Assembly (NCBI GenBank): GCA_037383845.1
Contig: JARRON010000033.1
Coordinates: 1 to 64,000, forward strand
Reading direction: 5' to 3'
Source of the DNA: JARRON01 sp037383845
Lineage (GTDB): Bacteria > Pseudomonadota > Gammaproteobacteria > Steroidobacterales > XN24
DNA length: 64,000 bases
Made by a program: the position numbers and the translations under genes. The notes under the pieces were generated by a model, which saw only the letters and a program-made list of their open reading frames with translations, was not told the DNA's origin and did not search any database. This document shows, one piece after another, positions 8,798 to 17,790 of the stretch. Each line of letters begins with the position of its first letter. The first letter of the stretch is position 1.

Positions 8798-11554
8798 TCA
8801 GGCCGCCTTGTCCAGGGACGCCGCTCCGGCGATCGCCGCCTGGCCTGCCGCCAGCCGGGCGATGGGCACCCGCGGCGGCGAGCAGGACACGTAGTCCAGG
8901 CCGATGGTGTGGCAGAAGGCGATGGAAGCCGGGTGGCCGCCGTGCTCTCCGCAGATGCCCACCTTCAGCTCGGGCCGGGTCGCCCTGCCCCACTCCACGG
9001 CCAGGGACATCAGCCGCCCGACGCCTTTCACGTCAAGTACCTCGAAGGGGTTGTCCTGGAGAATGCCCCGCTGGTTGTAAAGCGGCAGGAACTTGTTCTC
9101 CGCGTCCTCCCGGGAGAAGGAGAAGGTGGCCTGGGACAGGTCGTTGGTGCCGAATGAGAAGAACTCCGCGACCTCTGCCAGGTTCTCCGCTCGCATACAG
9201 GCCCTCACCACCTCGATCATGGTGCCGAACGCCACGGGAACGTCGATGCCCTCGGCATCCGCGACCTCCTGCTTCACCTCGTCCAGGTAGCCGTGCACGA
9301 GTTTCAGTTCCTGCGCGGTGCACACCTGGGGCACCATGATCTCCGCGTGAACCTCCACGCCCTCCTTCGCGCACCGGGCGGCCGCCTCGGTGACGGCGCG
9401 GATCTGCATCCGGTAGATCTCGGGGAAGGTAATCCCCAGCCGCACGCCCCGGTGGCCCAGCATGGGATTGACCTCGGTCAGCGCCCGGGCCTTCTTCAGG
9501 ATGGCTTCCTTCCGGCTGATCATGGAGTCGATGCGCCGGACGTCGGCCAGATCCTTCAGGGCCTCCGGCAGGCCAGGCGCCTCGGCCCCCAGCACCTCCA
9601 GGCCCCGCAGGGAGCGACGGAGATCTGTCAGCCTGGAGATCTCGTCCTCCAGCTGCCGCTCCGAGGGCAGGAACTCGTGAATGGGCGGATCCAGGAGACG
9701 GATGGTCACCGGCCGCGGGGCCATGGCCCTGAAGATGCCGATGAAGTCATCCCGCTGGAACGGGAGCAGGCGCTCCAGTGCCGCGGCCCGCTGCTCCGGC
9801 GTATCGGCGACGATCATCTCCACCACGATGGGCAGGCGGTCGGCGGCGTTGAACATGCGCTCGGTGCGGCACAGTCCGATTCCCATCGCGCCGTACTTCA
9901 CCGCCCGCTCGGCATCCTCCGGCGTGTCGGCGTTGGCCCGCACGGCGAGCTTCGCCCGCTCGTCGGCCCAGTCCAGCAGCCTCACCAGGGCCGCGGAGAA
10001 GTCCGCTTCCACCATCGGGACCTCCCCCCGGTAGACCCGGCCCGTGGTGCCGTCGATAGTGATCCGGTCACCCTCCTTGATGACCTGCTCTCCCACCACG
10101 GCCATGCGCCGGCCCACGTCCACCTGTATGCCTTCCGCGCCCGCCACGCAGGGCTTGCCCATGCCCCGGGCCACGACAGCCGCGTGGGACGTCTTCCCGC
10201 CACGGCTGGTAAGAATCCCCTGGGAGGCGAAGAAGCCGTGGATGTCCTCCGGCCGCGTCTCTTCCCGGACCAGGATCACGTCCGCGCCCTGGCGGCCCAG
10301 CACCTCGGCCCGGTCGGCGTCGAAGACTGCCTCACCGCTGGCCGCTCCCGGCGAGGCCGGCAGGCCGGCGGCCAGGGGCGTCACGTCACTGTCCGGGTCG
10401 ATGCGGGGGAACAGCATCTGCTCCAGGGCCTCGGGGCTGACCCTCGTGAGGGCCTCCTCCCGGGTGATGAGCTCCTCCTCGTGCATATCCACGGACGTCC
10501 GCACCAGCGCCGCGGCGTTCATCTTGCCGTTGCGGGTCTGCAGGCAGTAGAGCTGGCCGCGCTCGATGGTGAACTCGAAGTCCTGGACCTCGCGGTAGTG
10601 CCGTTCCAGCCGGTCCCGGAGCTGCAGCAGCTGGCCGAACATGTCCGGCATTTCGGACTCCAGTTCCTTCAGCGCCTTCGGCGTGCGGATGCCCGCCACC
10701 ACGTCCTCGCCCTGGGCGTTCACCAGGTACTCGCCGTAAAGCTCGTTCTCGCCCGTGCCGGGATTGCGGGTGAAGCCCACGCCGGTGGCGCTGTCGTCCC
10801 CCATGTTGCCGAACACCATGGTCACCACGTTCACCGCCGTGCCGTTGGCCATCTGGGGGGTGATGTGGAATTCCCGCCGGTAGTCCACCGCCCGCTTGCC
10901 CATCCAGGAGTTGAAGACCGCCTTGATGGCGATCTCCAGCTGTTCCTGCGGATCCATCGGGAAAGGCGCGCCGGTGTGCCGCTCGACCACCTCCAGGAAG
11001 CGGCCGGCGGCATCGCGGAGCTGGTCTGCCGTCAGGGCCACGTCCAGCTTGACGCCGGCGGCGCCCTTCACCGCCTCGAAGGCCCGGTCGAAGGGCTCGT
11101 CGGGGATGCCGAGAGCAACCTTGCCGAAAAGCTGGATGAAGCGGCGCCAGGCATCGTAGCCGAAGCGCTCGTTGCCGGTGTCGCGGATCAGGGCCGCCAG
11201 GGTATCCGGGTTCAGCCCCAGGTTCAGGATGGTGTCCATCATTCCGGGCATCGACATGGCGGAACCGGACCGCACCGAGACCAGCAGCGGATCGTCATGG
11301 CCGCCGAAGCGCTTGCCGGTCTTCTCCTCCAGCTTCTTCAGGTTCGCCCGCACCTGGTCCATGACCCCGCCGGGAAGCCGACCCTCGGAATCCGCCAGGT
11401 ATTCCAGGCAGGCCTCCGTGGTGATGACGAAACCGGGAGGCACGTTGAGCCCGATCCGCGTCATTTCGCAGAGATTCGCGCCCTTTCCGCCCAGCAGCAT
11501 CTTGTCCTGTCCGTTGCCCTCCTCGAAGGCATACACCCATTGTTTTTGAGTCAT
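8798..11554 (-). CDS. ppdK: Pyruvate, phosphate dikinase
   Basis: Enzyme of 918 residues that interconverts pyruvate, ATP and phosphate with PEP, AMP and diphosphate in the cytoplasm. The N-terminal ATP-grasp nucleotide-binding domain begins 'GGKGANLCEM'. The phosphohistidine domain has the signature G-G-K-T-S-H-A-A-V (about residue 455), whose histidine is phosphorylated. The C-terminal PEP/pyruvate barrel ends with 'GICGEHGGHP', containing the catalytic cysteine. The length is normal for the family (about 870-920). It could work in gluconeogenesis or in pyrophosphate-linked glycolysis. No PpdK regulatory protein gene is adjacent. ATG 11554 is clear, with an AGG-rich ribosome site. It is divergent from the CrtI-like gene across a 391-base gap. 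Confidence 0.96.
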   Translation of the reverse strand: MTQKQWVYAFEEGNGQDKMLLGGKGANLCEMTRIGLNVPPGFVITTEACLEYLADSEGRLPGGVMDQVRANLKKLEEKTGKRFGGHDDPLLVSVRSGSAMSMPGMMDTILNLGLNPDTLAALIRDTGNERFGYDAWRRFIQLFGKVALGIPDEPFDRAFEAVKGAAGVKLDVALTADQLRDAAGRFLEVVERHTGAPFPMDPQEQLEIAIKAVFNSWMGKRAVDYRREFHITPQMANGTAVNVVTMVFGNMGDDSATGVGFTRNPGTGENELYGEYLVNAQGEDVVAGIRTPKALKELESEMPDMFGQLLQLRDRLERHYREVQDFEFTIERGQLYCLQTRNGKMNAAALVRTSVDMHEEELITREEALTRVSPEALEQMLFPRIDPDSDVTPLAAGLPASPGAASGEAVFDADRAEVLGRQGADVILVREETRPEDIHGFFASQGILTSRGGKTSHAAVVARGMGKPCVAGAEGIQVDVGRRMAVVGEQVIKEGDRITIDGTTGRVYRGEVPMVEADFSAALVRLLDWADERAKLAVRANADTPEDAERAVKYGAMGIGLCRTERMFNAADRLPIVVEMIVADTPEQRAAALERLLPFQRDDFIGIFRAMAPRPVTIRLLDPPIHEFLPSERQLEDEISRLTDLRRSLRGLEVLGAEAPGLPEALKDLADVRRIDSMISRKEAILKKARALTEVNPMLGHRGVRLGITFPEIYRMQIRAVTEAAARCAKEGVEVHAEIMVPQVCTAQELKLVHGYLDEVKQEVADAEGIDVPVAFGTMIEVVRACMRAENLAEVAEFFSFGTNDLSQATFSFSREDAENKFLPLYNQRGILQDNPFEVLDVKGVGRLMSLAVEWGRATRPELKVGICGEHGGHPASIAFCHTIGLDYVSCSPPRVPIARLAAGQAAIAGAASLDKAA

Positions 11555-11945
11555 CTGTGACCTCCCGCGATATCACGTCGCGGCTTTCTTCCGGTTAACC
11601 CCTATTGGGAACCGCCCGGGCCCAAGAAGGAATACGGAATTCCGGCAATTCAGCCGGAAATGCCGGGTTTTTTGCGCGCCGGCAGGTGAGGAAGCGGCAC
11701 GGGTGCGGCGCCGCCTTGCGGTCCGGACCCTCGTGAACCTGTACCTCGCCGGCCGGGCATCGGCATGGCGGGCGGCACGTGCCCGCGGGCTTCCGTGCCG
11801 CGGGCGGCAGGCCCGGCTGAGCCATGCCGGCGCGAGCCGCTGGCCCCGGCGAAGTGGACCGGACCCTGGTCGCGGCCCGGGCAGGCCGGCAGGCCCGGCC
11901 TTTGCGGTAGAGTCGCAGCCTGGCACGAAAGGCGAGGAACGACTC
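11555..11945. other. Divergent intergenic region with one hairpin
   Basis: This 391-base region separates ppdK from the divergent oxidoreductase gene and should hold both promoters. I see one hairpin, CCGGCA at 11642-11647 with TGCCGG at 11661-11666, followed by six T. It has terminator form on the + strand although nothing on that strand obviously needs ending. No coding sequence is recognisable; the frames running through it are GC-rich shadows. Confidence 0.4.
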
Positions 11946-13580
11946 GTGACGAAGGCCGAGCCATTCGACGCGGTCATCATCGGCGGCGGCCACAACGGCC
12001 TGGTCTGCGCGGCCTACCTGGCGGGCGCCGGCATGCGGGTGGCGGTCCTCGAGCGCAGGGGCATTCTCGGTGGTGCGGCGGTGACCGAGGAATTCCACCC
12101 CGGCTTTCGCAATTCCAGTTGCAGCTACACCGTCAGCCTGCTGCACCGGCAGGTGATCACGGACCTCAAGCTCTACGCCCACGGGCTGCAGATCGTGGAG
12201 CGGCCGTTCGCCAATTTCCTGCCCCTGCCCGACGGCAGGGCCTTCCGTTTCGGCGGCGAATTGTCCGTGCCGGAGGTCACCCGTTTCTCCGCGTGGGACG
12301 CGGAGCGTCTGCCGGCCTATTTCGCGATGCTCGAGCGGGTCAGCGGCGTTCTCAGGGCGCTGGCCACCGAGACCCCGCCGAACGTCTCGGACCGTTTCGT
12401 GCTGGCGGACTGGCTGGCCTCGTGGTCCGTGGCGAAAAAGCTCCGGGGTCTGGACATGGCCGGGCGGCGGGACCTGCTGGACCTGTTCACCAAGAGCGCC
12501 GGCGAGGTGCTGGATGCCTGGTTCGAGTCCGGACCGCTGAAGGCCGTGCTGGGCTGGGACGCCATCGTGGGCAATTTCGCCAGCCCCTACACGTCGGGCT
12601 CGGCCTACGTACTCCTGCATCACGTCTTCGGAGAAGTGAATGGGAAGGCCGGCGCCTGGGGTCACGCCATCGGCGGCATGGGCGCCATCAGCGACGCCAT
12701 CGCCGCCGAGGCCCGGGCCCGCGGCGTGTCCATGCGGGTCAACGCACCCGTGGCACAGGTCCTGGTGGAGGCCGGGAAGGCCGTGGGGGTCGCCATGGCC
12801 GACGGCAGCGTCCTGCACGCGGAGCGGGTGGTGTCCGCCGTCAACCCGAAGCTGCTCTATACCCGCCTGGTGGAGCCCGAGGTTCTGCCGGCGGAGGTCC
12901 TGGAGCGATTCGAACGCTACCGGTGCGGTTCCGGCACTTTCCGGATGAACGTGGCGCTGTCGGAGCTCCCCGAGTTCACCTGCGCGCCGGGTAAGCACCT
13001 GCAGCCCCACCACGCAAGCGGCATCCTCATGGGCCACTCGCTGGCCTATTTCGAGCAGGCCTTCTTCGACGCGAAGTCCCGGGAGCACAACCCGGGCTGG
13101 TCCCGGCGGCCCGTGGTGGAGATGGTCATCTCGTCGGCCCTGGACGACACACTGGCGCCGGAGGGGAAGCACGTGGCCAGCCTTTTCTGCCAGCACGTGA
13201 ACCCCGAGGTGGAAGGGGGCTGGGACGCTCACCGGGAGACCTTCGCGGACCTCGTGGTGGACACCGTCAACGCCCACGCGCCCAACTTCGCCGACAGCAT
13301 CCTCGCCCGGCAGGTGCTGTCGCCGGCGGACCTGGAAAGCGAGTACGGACTGGTCGGGGGCGACATCTTCCACGGTGCTCTGGGGCTGGACCAGCTGTTC
13401 AGCGCCCGGCCTGTTCTCGGACAGGGAAACTACCGTGGAGCTCTGCCGGGGCTTTACCTGTGCGGATCGGGCAGCCATCCCGGCGGCGGCGTCACGGGCC
13501 TGCCGGGTCGCAACGCCGCCCGGGAAATCCTCAGGGACGCGGGGCTACTCCGGGGGCGAAGAGTTGAAGCCCTCCAGTGA
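11946..13580 (+). CDS. CrtI/PYROXD2-like FAD-dependent oxidoreductase
   Basis: Protein of 544 residues with an N-terminal FAD-binding Rossmann motif (residues about 7-35: D-A-V-I-I-G-G-G-H-N-G-L, then AAYLAGAGMRVAVLERR) and the C-terminal FAD motif 'GLYLCGSGSHPGGGV', followed by an 'NAAREIL' helix. This is the phytoene-desaturase superfamily. The closest type by eye is the PYROXD2-like branch of unknown substrate rather than carotenoid enzymes, and no crt genes are nearby. GTG 11946, preceded by a GCGAGGAA ribosome site, places the Rossmann motif at the usual distance from the start. Its 3' end overlaps the convergent SdpI-family gene by 36 bases. Confidence 0.85.
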   Translation: MTKAEPFDAVIIGGGHNGLVCAAYLAGAGMRVAVLERRGILGGAAVTEEFHPGFRNSSCSYTVSLLHRQVITDLKLYAHGLQIVERPFANFLPLPDGRAFRFGGELSVPEVTRFSAWDAERLPAYFAMLERVSGVLRALATETPPNVSDRFVLADWLASWSVAKKLRGLDMAGRRDLLDLFTKSAGEVLDAWFESGPLKAVLGWDAIVGNFASPYTSGSAYVLLHHVFGEVNGKAGAWGHAIGGMGAISDAIAAEARARGVSMRVNAPVAQVLVEAGKAVGVAMADGSVLHAERVVSAVNPKLLYTRLVEPEVLPAEVLERFERYRCGSGTFRMNVALSELPEFTCAPGKHLQPHHASGILMGHSLAYFEQAFFDAKSREHNPGWSRRPVVEMVISSALDDTLAPEGKHVASLFCQHVNPEVEGGWDAHRETFADLVVDTVNAHAPNFADSILARQVLSPADLESEYGLVGGDIFHGALGLDQLFSARPVLGQGNYRGALPGLYLCGSGSHPGGGVTGLPGRNAAREILRDAGLLRGRRVEALQ

Positions 13581-14207
13581 ACGGTAGGCGAAGAAGGAGT
13601 AGACCACCGGCACCAGCGCCGCGAGGATGATGACCGCCACCAGAACACCCTGGTGTACCCCCACCAGCGCCATCAGCACCATGACCGCCCCGGCGGCGAC
13701 CATCACCCGTCCCCCCAGCCGGTGGGTGCGACGCCACACTTCGTCCGAGGCCAGGGTCCAGGGCGTGCGGATACCGAGGAAGAAATTGCGGGTGGTCTTG
13801 CCCAGGTAGTTGCCGAGAAAGAGGAACAGCAGGCCGATCCCGCCGACGATCAGGCGACTGAGGTTGGCGCCCCACCAGCCCACGGCGTGGCCGAGAATGC
13901 CCACGTGGACAAGGAGCAGAAACGCCAGGATGGCCAGCTGGATCCGGTTCCACACGGGCATGAAGGGCTCCACCCGCCATCCCTTCGGCGAGATCCGGGG
14001 CAGGATCCACAGCATTCCCCAGATCGCGAACATGATCAGCGGCACCATCACCGCCCCCGGGAAGCGATCGCTCCACTGGTCAGGGTTTCCGGCCACGTCG
14101 AAATGGGTGGGGATCTTGTCCGGCAGGTGCGTAAAAAGCGCTGCGGAGACGGCCAGGCCGAGCATACAGAGCCCGAGGGAAATCCACTGGGTCGGCTTCT
14201 GGTTCAT
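13545..14207 (-). CDS. SdpI-family (DUF1648) membrane protein
   Basis: Integral membrane protein of 220 residues with six probable transmembrane helices. The N-terminal DUF1648 module has the characteristic periplasmic motif 'LPDKIPTHFDVAGNPDQWSD' (residues about 28-47). The C-terminal half has the SdpI pattern 'GNYLGKTTRNFFLGIRTPWT' followed by a 'DEVWRRTHRLGGR' helix. In Bacillus, SdpI gives immunity to the SdpC toxin and senses it for the regulator SdpR. Here the upstream ArsR-type gene overlaps by ATGA, matching the sdpR-sdpI arrangement. No toxin gene is visible, so the ligand is unknown. The 3' end overlaps the convergent oxidoreductase gene. Confidence 0.9.
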   Translation of the reverse strand: MNQKPTQWISLGLCMLGLAVSAALFTHLPDKIPTHFDVAGNPDQWSDRFPGAVMVPLIMFAIWGMLWILPRISPKGWRVEPFMPVWNRIQLAILAFLLLVHVGILGHAVGWWGANLSRLIVGGIGLLFLFLGNYLGKTTRNFFLGIRTPWTLASDEVWRRTHRLGGRVMVAAGAVMVLMALVGVHQGVLVAVIILAALVPVVYSFFAYRSLEGFNSSPPE

Positions 14208-14479
14208 TGGCTTCTCCTCTCGAGCCTGAACAGGTCCGCCATCATCCGCGCCAGGTCCTCGAAGACGGACGTATTGAGGGAATAGACGACGTGCTGGCCC
14301 CGGCGCTCAGACCGCACCAGCCCGGCGTTTTTCAGCACGTTGAAGTGGTGGGACAGCGTTGCCCTGGCCTGCGGGAACTCCTCGGCCAGCTCGCCAGCGG
14401 TGGCAGGCCCGGCCTGGAGCCGCCTCAGCACCTCCCGGCGGGTGGGGTCTGCCAGGGCCTTGAAAAGGGAATCGGACAT
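14204..14479 (-). CDS. ArsR/SdpR-family transcriptional repressor
   Basis: Winged-helix regulator of 91 residues. The N-terminal 'LFKALADPTRREVLRRL' and the recognition part 'ARATLSHHFNVLKNAGLVRSERRGQHVVYSLN' are typical of ArsR proteins. There are no metal-binding cysteines, which fits the SdpR branch that answers to a membrane partner rather than a metal. It is translationally coupled to the SdpI-family gene, its likely signal receiver. A 28-bp palindrome just upstream of the gene is a strong candidate for its own operator, so autorepression of the pair is likely. Confidence 0.9.
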   Translation of the reverse strand: MSDSLFKALADPTRREVLRRLQAGPATAGELAEEFPQARATLSHHFNVLKNAGLVRSERRGQHVVYSLNTSVFEDLARMMADLFRLERRSQ

Positions 14480-14492
14480 TGCCGGCCAGCAT

Positions 14493-14520
14493 ATTTAGAT
14501 ATTTCGACAAATTTCTAAAT
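14493..14520. promoter_or_regulatory. Palindromic operator upstream of the sdpR-like gene
   Basis: A 28-bp imperfect palindrome with outer arms ATTTAGA (14493-14499) and TCTAAAT (14514-14520), and near-symmetry continuing inward (12 of 14 positions). It is AT-rich in a GC-rich setting and lies 14 bases upstream of the ArsR-family start at 14479. This is where an autoregulatory ArsR/SdpR operator is expected. Confidence 0.7.
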
Positions 14521-14680
14521 ACAGCACACGCCAACGCAGATCAAGGGGTACATGAGGCTCAATGAGGGCAATCCCTGCCGCGCCGGGCGAGAATGGTTCT
14601 GTTTGCCGGCGGATTGGGGCTAATCTTCGGTCCCCGGGAGCTGCCGGCAAGGCAAACGTGAATCAAGGAGGCCATCATCA

Positions 14681-15772
14681 ATGTCGATCACCATCCGCCA
14701 ACTTCGCAACCTGGTTACCGCCGTGCTCGGCCTTCTGCTGCTCGGGACGGCGCCCGCCAGTGCCCAGCTCGTCTGGCCCGAGGATTCCCCGGTCCCGGAG
14801 GAGTTTGACTGGGTTCGCCTGCCTTCCGACGAATGGCTCAAGGGCGAAGTCAAGGCGATGTACGACGATGAGCTGGAGTTCGAAAGCGACGAACTCGACA
14901 CGCTTGTCCTCGACTGGAACGACATCAAGGAGCTGCGTTCCGCTCAGGTGCTCCAGGTGCGTGCCACGGGCGACCGGATCGCGACTGGCCAGGTCGTACT
15001 CGACGACGGGCAAATCGGAGTGGTCGGCGAGAGCGCCCGGTTCCCCCAGGACGAGATCATCAGCATCACGGCGGGCGAGCCCAGGGAGATCAACTACTGG
15101 GCCGCGAGGGTGTCCGCCGGCGCCACCATGCGGGAAGGCAACTCGGACCAGCGGGATTTCTCCGCCAGGGCCAGGGTGCTCCGGCGGACGGTGACGGGCC
15201 GCATCGGTATCGACTACATCGGCACCTACTCGGAAACCGACAACGTCGAGACCGACAACAATCACAGAGTGAATGCCAACTGGGACAGATTCCTCACCGA
15301 CCGGTTCTTCCTGCGGCCGATCTTCGCCGAGTATTTCCGCGACCCGTTCCAGAACATCGCTCACCGCTGGACCGTGGGCACCGGTTTCGGCTACCAGATC
15401 ATCGATACCTCGGAGACGTCCTGGGAAGTGTTCGCCGGTCCCGCTTACCAGTACACCCAGTTCGAGGACGTGGAACCTGGCGAGGACGGCACGGAGGACA
15501 GCTTCGCGGCCGTCGCGGGCACGAAATTCGATCATGAGCTGACCGACTGGATCGACGTTTTCTACGACTACCGTTTCCAGGTGACCAGTTCCCGGAACGG
15601 CAAGTACAACCACCATATGACCGGCGGCCTGGAAATAGAGCTGACGGATCAGCTGGACCTGGAATTCTCGATCGTGTGGGATCGTATCGAGGATCCCCAG
15701 CCGGACGAGGACGGGGTCATCCCGGAAAAAGACGACTGGCGCTACATCGTGGGGCTGGGCTGGGAGTTCTGA
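14681..15772 (+). CDS. DUF481 outer-membrane protein
   Basis: Protein of 363 residues with a signal peptide (cleavage near A-S-A-Q, residue 29). Residues about 40-125 form a small β domain that twice shows a 'WLKGEVKAMYDDELEFESDEL' / 'IATGQVVLDDGQIGVV'-type pattern, as in the N-terminal part of some DUF481 proteins. The rest is a DUF481 β-barrel: alternating strands with 'AGATMREGNSDQRDFSARAR' at its start and a terminal aromatic F at the very end (GLGWEF), the usual signal for β-barrel assembly. E. coli YdiY, a family member, is described as salt- or acid-inducible. The AAGGAGG site just upstream of ATG 14681 fixes the start. Confidence 0.88.
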   Translation: MSITIRQLRNLVTAVLGLLLLGTAPASAQLVWPEDSPVPEEFDWVRLPSDEWLKGEVKAMYDDELEFESDELDTLVLDWNDIKELRSAQVLQVRATGDRIATGQVVLDDGQIGVVGESARFPQDEIISITAGEPREINYWAARVSAGATMREGNSDQRDFSARARVLRRTVTGRIGIDYIGTYSETDNVETDNNHRVNANWDRFLTDRFFLRPIFAEYFRDPFQNIAHRWTVGTGFGYQIIDTSETSWEVFAGPAYQYTQFEDVEPGEDGTEDSFAAVAGTKFDHELTDWIDVFYDYRFQVTSSRNGKYNHHMTGGLEIELTDQLDLEFSIVWDRIEDPQPDEDGVIPEKDDWRYIVGLGWEF

Positions 15773-15896
15773 AGCTTCCGGTCAATCACTGCCCGCGGCC
15801 TGTGGGGGCCGCAGTGCTGAGCGCCGCGACTTCTGGCCCCGTCTTGCCTTTCCTGGACAGGGGGCGGCACGGATGCCGCCGCCCGGCCATGGGGCG

Positions 15897-16259
15897 TCAG
15901 CCGCAGGCGCTGCAGCTGCCCGTGCCGGAGGCCGGAGTCTCGTCCGCAAGCTCCCCCGCCAGCCAGAGGCGTGCGGCGGTCTGAGGGTCTGCCTCGCGGG
16001 TAACCACCGCCTCGATACCCTTGCGGGCCAGCCGGCGCCTGAGACCGGGTCCCATGCTCCCGGCGATAAGCACGTCCACACCGTCCAGGGGGTGAGGCTG
16101 GTCACCACCCGACTCGTGGAAAGCGGCGTCCCGTGGCAGCTCGAGGAGCGTGTCGCCGACGATGCGGCCGTCATCGACTTCGAATATGCGGAATTTCCGG
16201 CAGCGACCGGCGTGTTCGGTCACGGTCCGGCGGTTCTGGCTGGTGACGGCAATCCTCAT
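15897..16259 (-). CDS. NifX/NifB-type dinitrogenase cofactor-binding domain protein
   Basis: Small protein of 120 residues with the RNase-H-like NifX/VnfY fold: MRIAVTSQN at the start, 'TEHAGRCRKFRIFEV' and 'LDGVDVLIAGSMGPGLRRRL', then 'GIEAVVTREAD'. Family members carry or store FeMo-cofactor precursors, but many occur outside nif clusters with unknown roles. The end G-T-G-S-C-S-A-C-G gives a CxxC pair that may bind a metal or cluster. No nitrogenase genes are near. The gene is divergent from nqrA with about 170 bases between them, so shared control is conceivable. ATG 16259 is the sensible start inside a longer open frame. Confidence 0.85.
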   Translation of the reverse strand: MRIAVTSQNRRTVTEHAGRCRKFRIFEVDDGRIVGDTLLELPRDAAFHESGGDQPHPLDGVDVLIAGSMGPGLRRRLARKGIEAVVTREADPQTAARLWLAGELADETPASGTGSCSACG

Positions 16260-16430
16260 GCTCCCTGCTCCATTCCAGCTCCCCCGCGGACCAGAATGCG
16301 CCGGGGCCGGCGGGGCATCCATACGTATACCGCGCAGGCCGCAGCCTGCGGCGATTATCGGTCAATCCCGATATCCCCCGGCGCCGTGACAGCGTAGCTT
16401 TGCCGTGGTTGAAGCACGGTCTATCCGGAC

Positions 16431-17789
16431 ATGGCTCGATACGTCATCAAGCGCGGGCTCGACGTGCCCATCGCCGGGGCTCCCGCGCCCGCCCCCCCGG
16501 ATTCCGCGTCGGTGACGCGGGCCGCCGTGGTCGGCCGCGACTACCACGAACTCCGGCCGCGCCTGGCCGTCGAGGCAGGTCAGGCCGTCCGCAAGGGCGA
16601 GGTGCTTGTCACCGATGCCCGCCACGACGGCATCCGCCTGACGGCGCCGATGGCCGGCACCGTCGCCGCCATTCACCGCGGCGAGCGCCGGCGGCTGCTG
16701 TCCGTCGTCCTGGAGGCCGGCGCCGAGCCGGACCGCCAGGTCGCGCTCGCCGGCACCGCGGGAAGACACCCGGACCGGATGAGCGACGGCGAGATCCGCA
16801 GCCTGCTGGTCGAGTCCGGGCTCTGGTCCGCACTGCGCACCCGGCCGTTCAGCCGGGTCCCCCGGACCGACTCGGCACCCTCCTCCATTTTCGTCACCGC
16901 CATGAACAGCGAACCGCTGGCGCCGGACACCGAGGCGGCCATGGCGGGCCGGGAGGAGGAGTTGGAAGTGGGCCTGCAGGTGCTGGCCCGGCTGACCCCG
17001 GGCCTGGTCCACGTGTGCACCGCGCCGGGGAGCATGGTCGGCGGGCGGACCCGGGGCAGGATCAGCCACGAGGAGTTCGCCGGCCCTCACCCCGCCGGGC
17101 TGCCAGGGACCCACATCCACACCCTGGATCCGGCCCGCCGGGGCAAGGAAGTCTGGCACCTGCCGGCGGCGGAGGCGGCGGCCATCGGCCGGCTGTTCTC
17201 GTCGGGGGACCTGGACACGGAAAGGGTCATCTCCCTGGCGGGCCCCGGCGTCCGCCGGCCACGGCTGCTGAAGGTCCGCTGGGGCGCTGCGACGGACGCG
17301 CTGGTCCGAGGCGAACTGGAGCCCGGCGCCCACCGGGTGATCGCCGGTTCCGTGCTTTCCGGACACATCGCTTCGGGGGAGGAGACGGGCTACCTGGGAC
17401 GGCACGATCAGCAGATCACCGTCCTGCCGGAGGGGGGTAAGCGGAAGAAGCCTGCCTGGGCCGCCCTGGGATTCGACGTATTCAGCGTCACCCGCGCCTT
17501 CATGTCCGCGTTCTTCCCGCGGCAGACCTATCCGTTCGACACGTCTACCCACGGCGCCTGGCGGCCCATGATTCCCCTGGAAGCCTTCGAAGACGTGATG
17601 CCCCTGGACGTGCTGCCGACGCCTCTGCTGAGGGCACTCGCGGCGCGGGATTCCCTGCGGGCGGAGAACCTGGGCTGCCTGGAGCTGGCGGAGGAAGACC
17701 TGGCCCTGTGCACCTTCGTGGACCCGGGCAAGAACAACTGGGGCCGCGCGCTGCGGCGGGTCCTGTCCATGATAGAGAAGGAAGGCTGA
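16431..17789 (+). CDS. nqrA: Na+-translocating NADH:quinone reductase subunit A
   Basis: Protein of 452 residues, the peripheral cytoplasmic subunit of Nqr. It shows the family's opening 'KRGLDVPIAGAP', the barrel-sandwich part 'VEAGQAVRKGEVLVTDARHDGIRLTAP', and the C-terminal region with 'VMPLDVLPTPLLRALAARD' and 'ENLGCLELAEEDLALCTFVDPGK' near the end. NqrA lies at the quinone side of the complex. It is the first gene of a tightly packed operon; nqrB begins one base after its stop. I see no strong ribosome site or σ70 promoter in front of it. Confidence 0.95.
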   Translation: MARYVIKRGLDVPIAGAPAPAPPDSASVTRAAVVGRDYHELRPRLAVEAGQAVRKGEVLVTDARHDGIRLTAPMAGTVAAIHRGERRRLLSVVLEAGAEPDRQVALAGTAGRHPDRMSDGEIRSLLVESGLWSALRTRPFSRVPRTDSAPSSIFVTAMNSEPLAPDTEAAMAGREEELEVGLQVLARLTPGLVHVCTAPGSMVGGRTRGRISHEEFAGPHPAGLPGTHIHTLDPARRGKEVWHLPAAEAAAIGRLFSSGDLDTERVISLAGPGVRRPRLLKVRWGAATDALVRGELEPGAHRVIAGSVLSGHIASGEETGYLGRHDQQITVLPEGGKRKKPAWAALGFDVFSVTRAFMSAFFPRQTYPFDTSTHGAWRPMIPLEAFEDVMPLDVLPTPLLRALAARDSLRAENLGCLELAEEDLALCTFVDPGKNNWGRALRRVLSMIEKEG

Positions 17790-17790
17790 C

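Noticed and set aside
9293..11560. Long + strand open frame opposite ppdK
   Set aside because: Antisense shadow caused by third-position GC; ppdK motifs are unmistakable on the minus strand.
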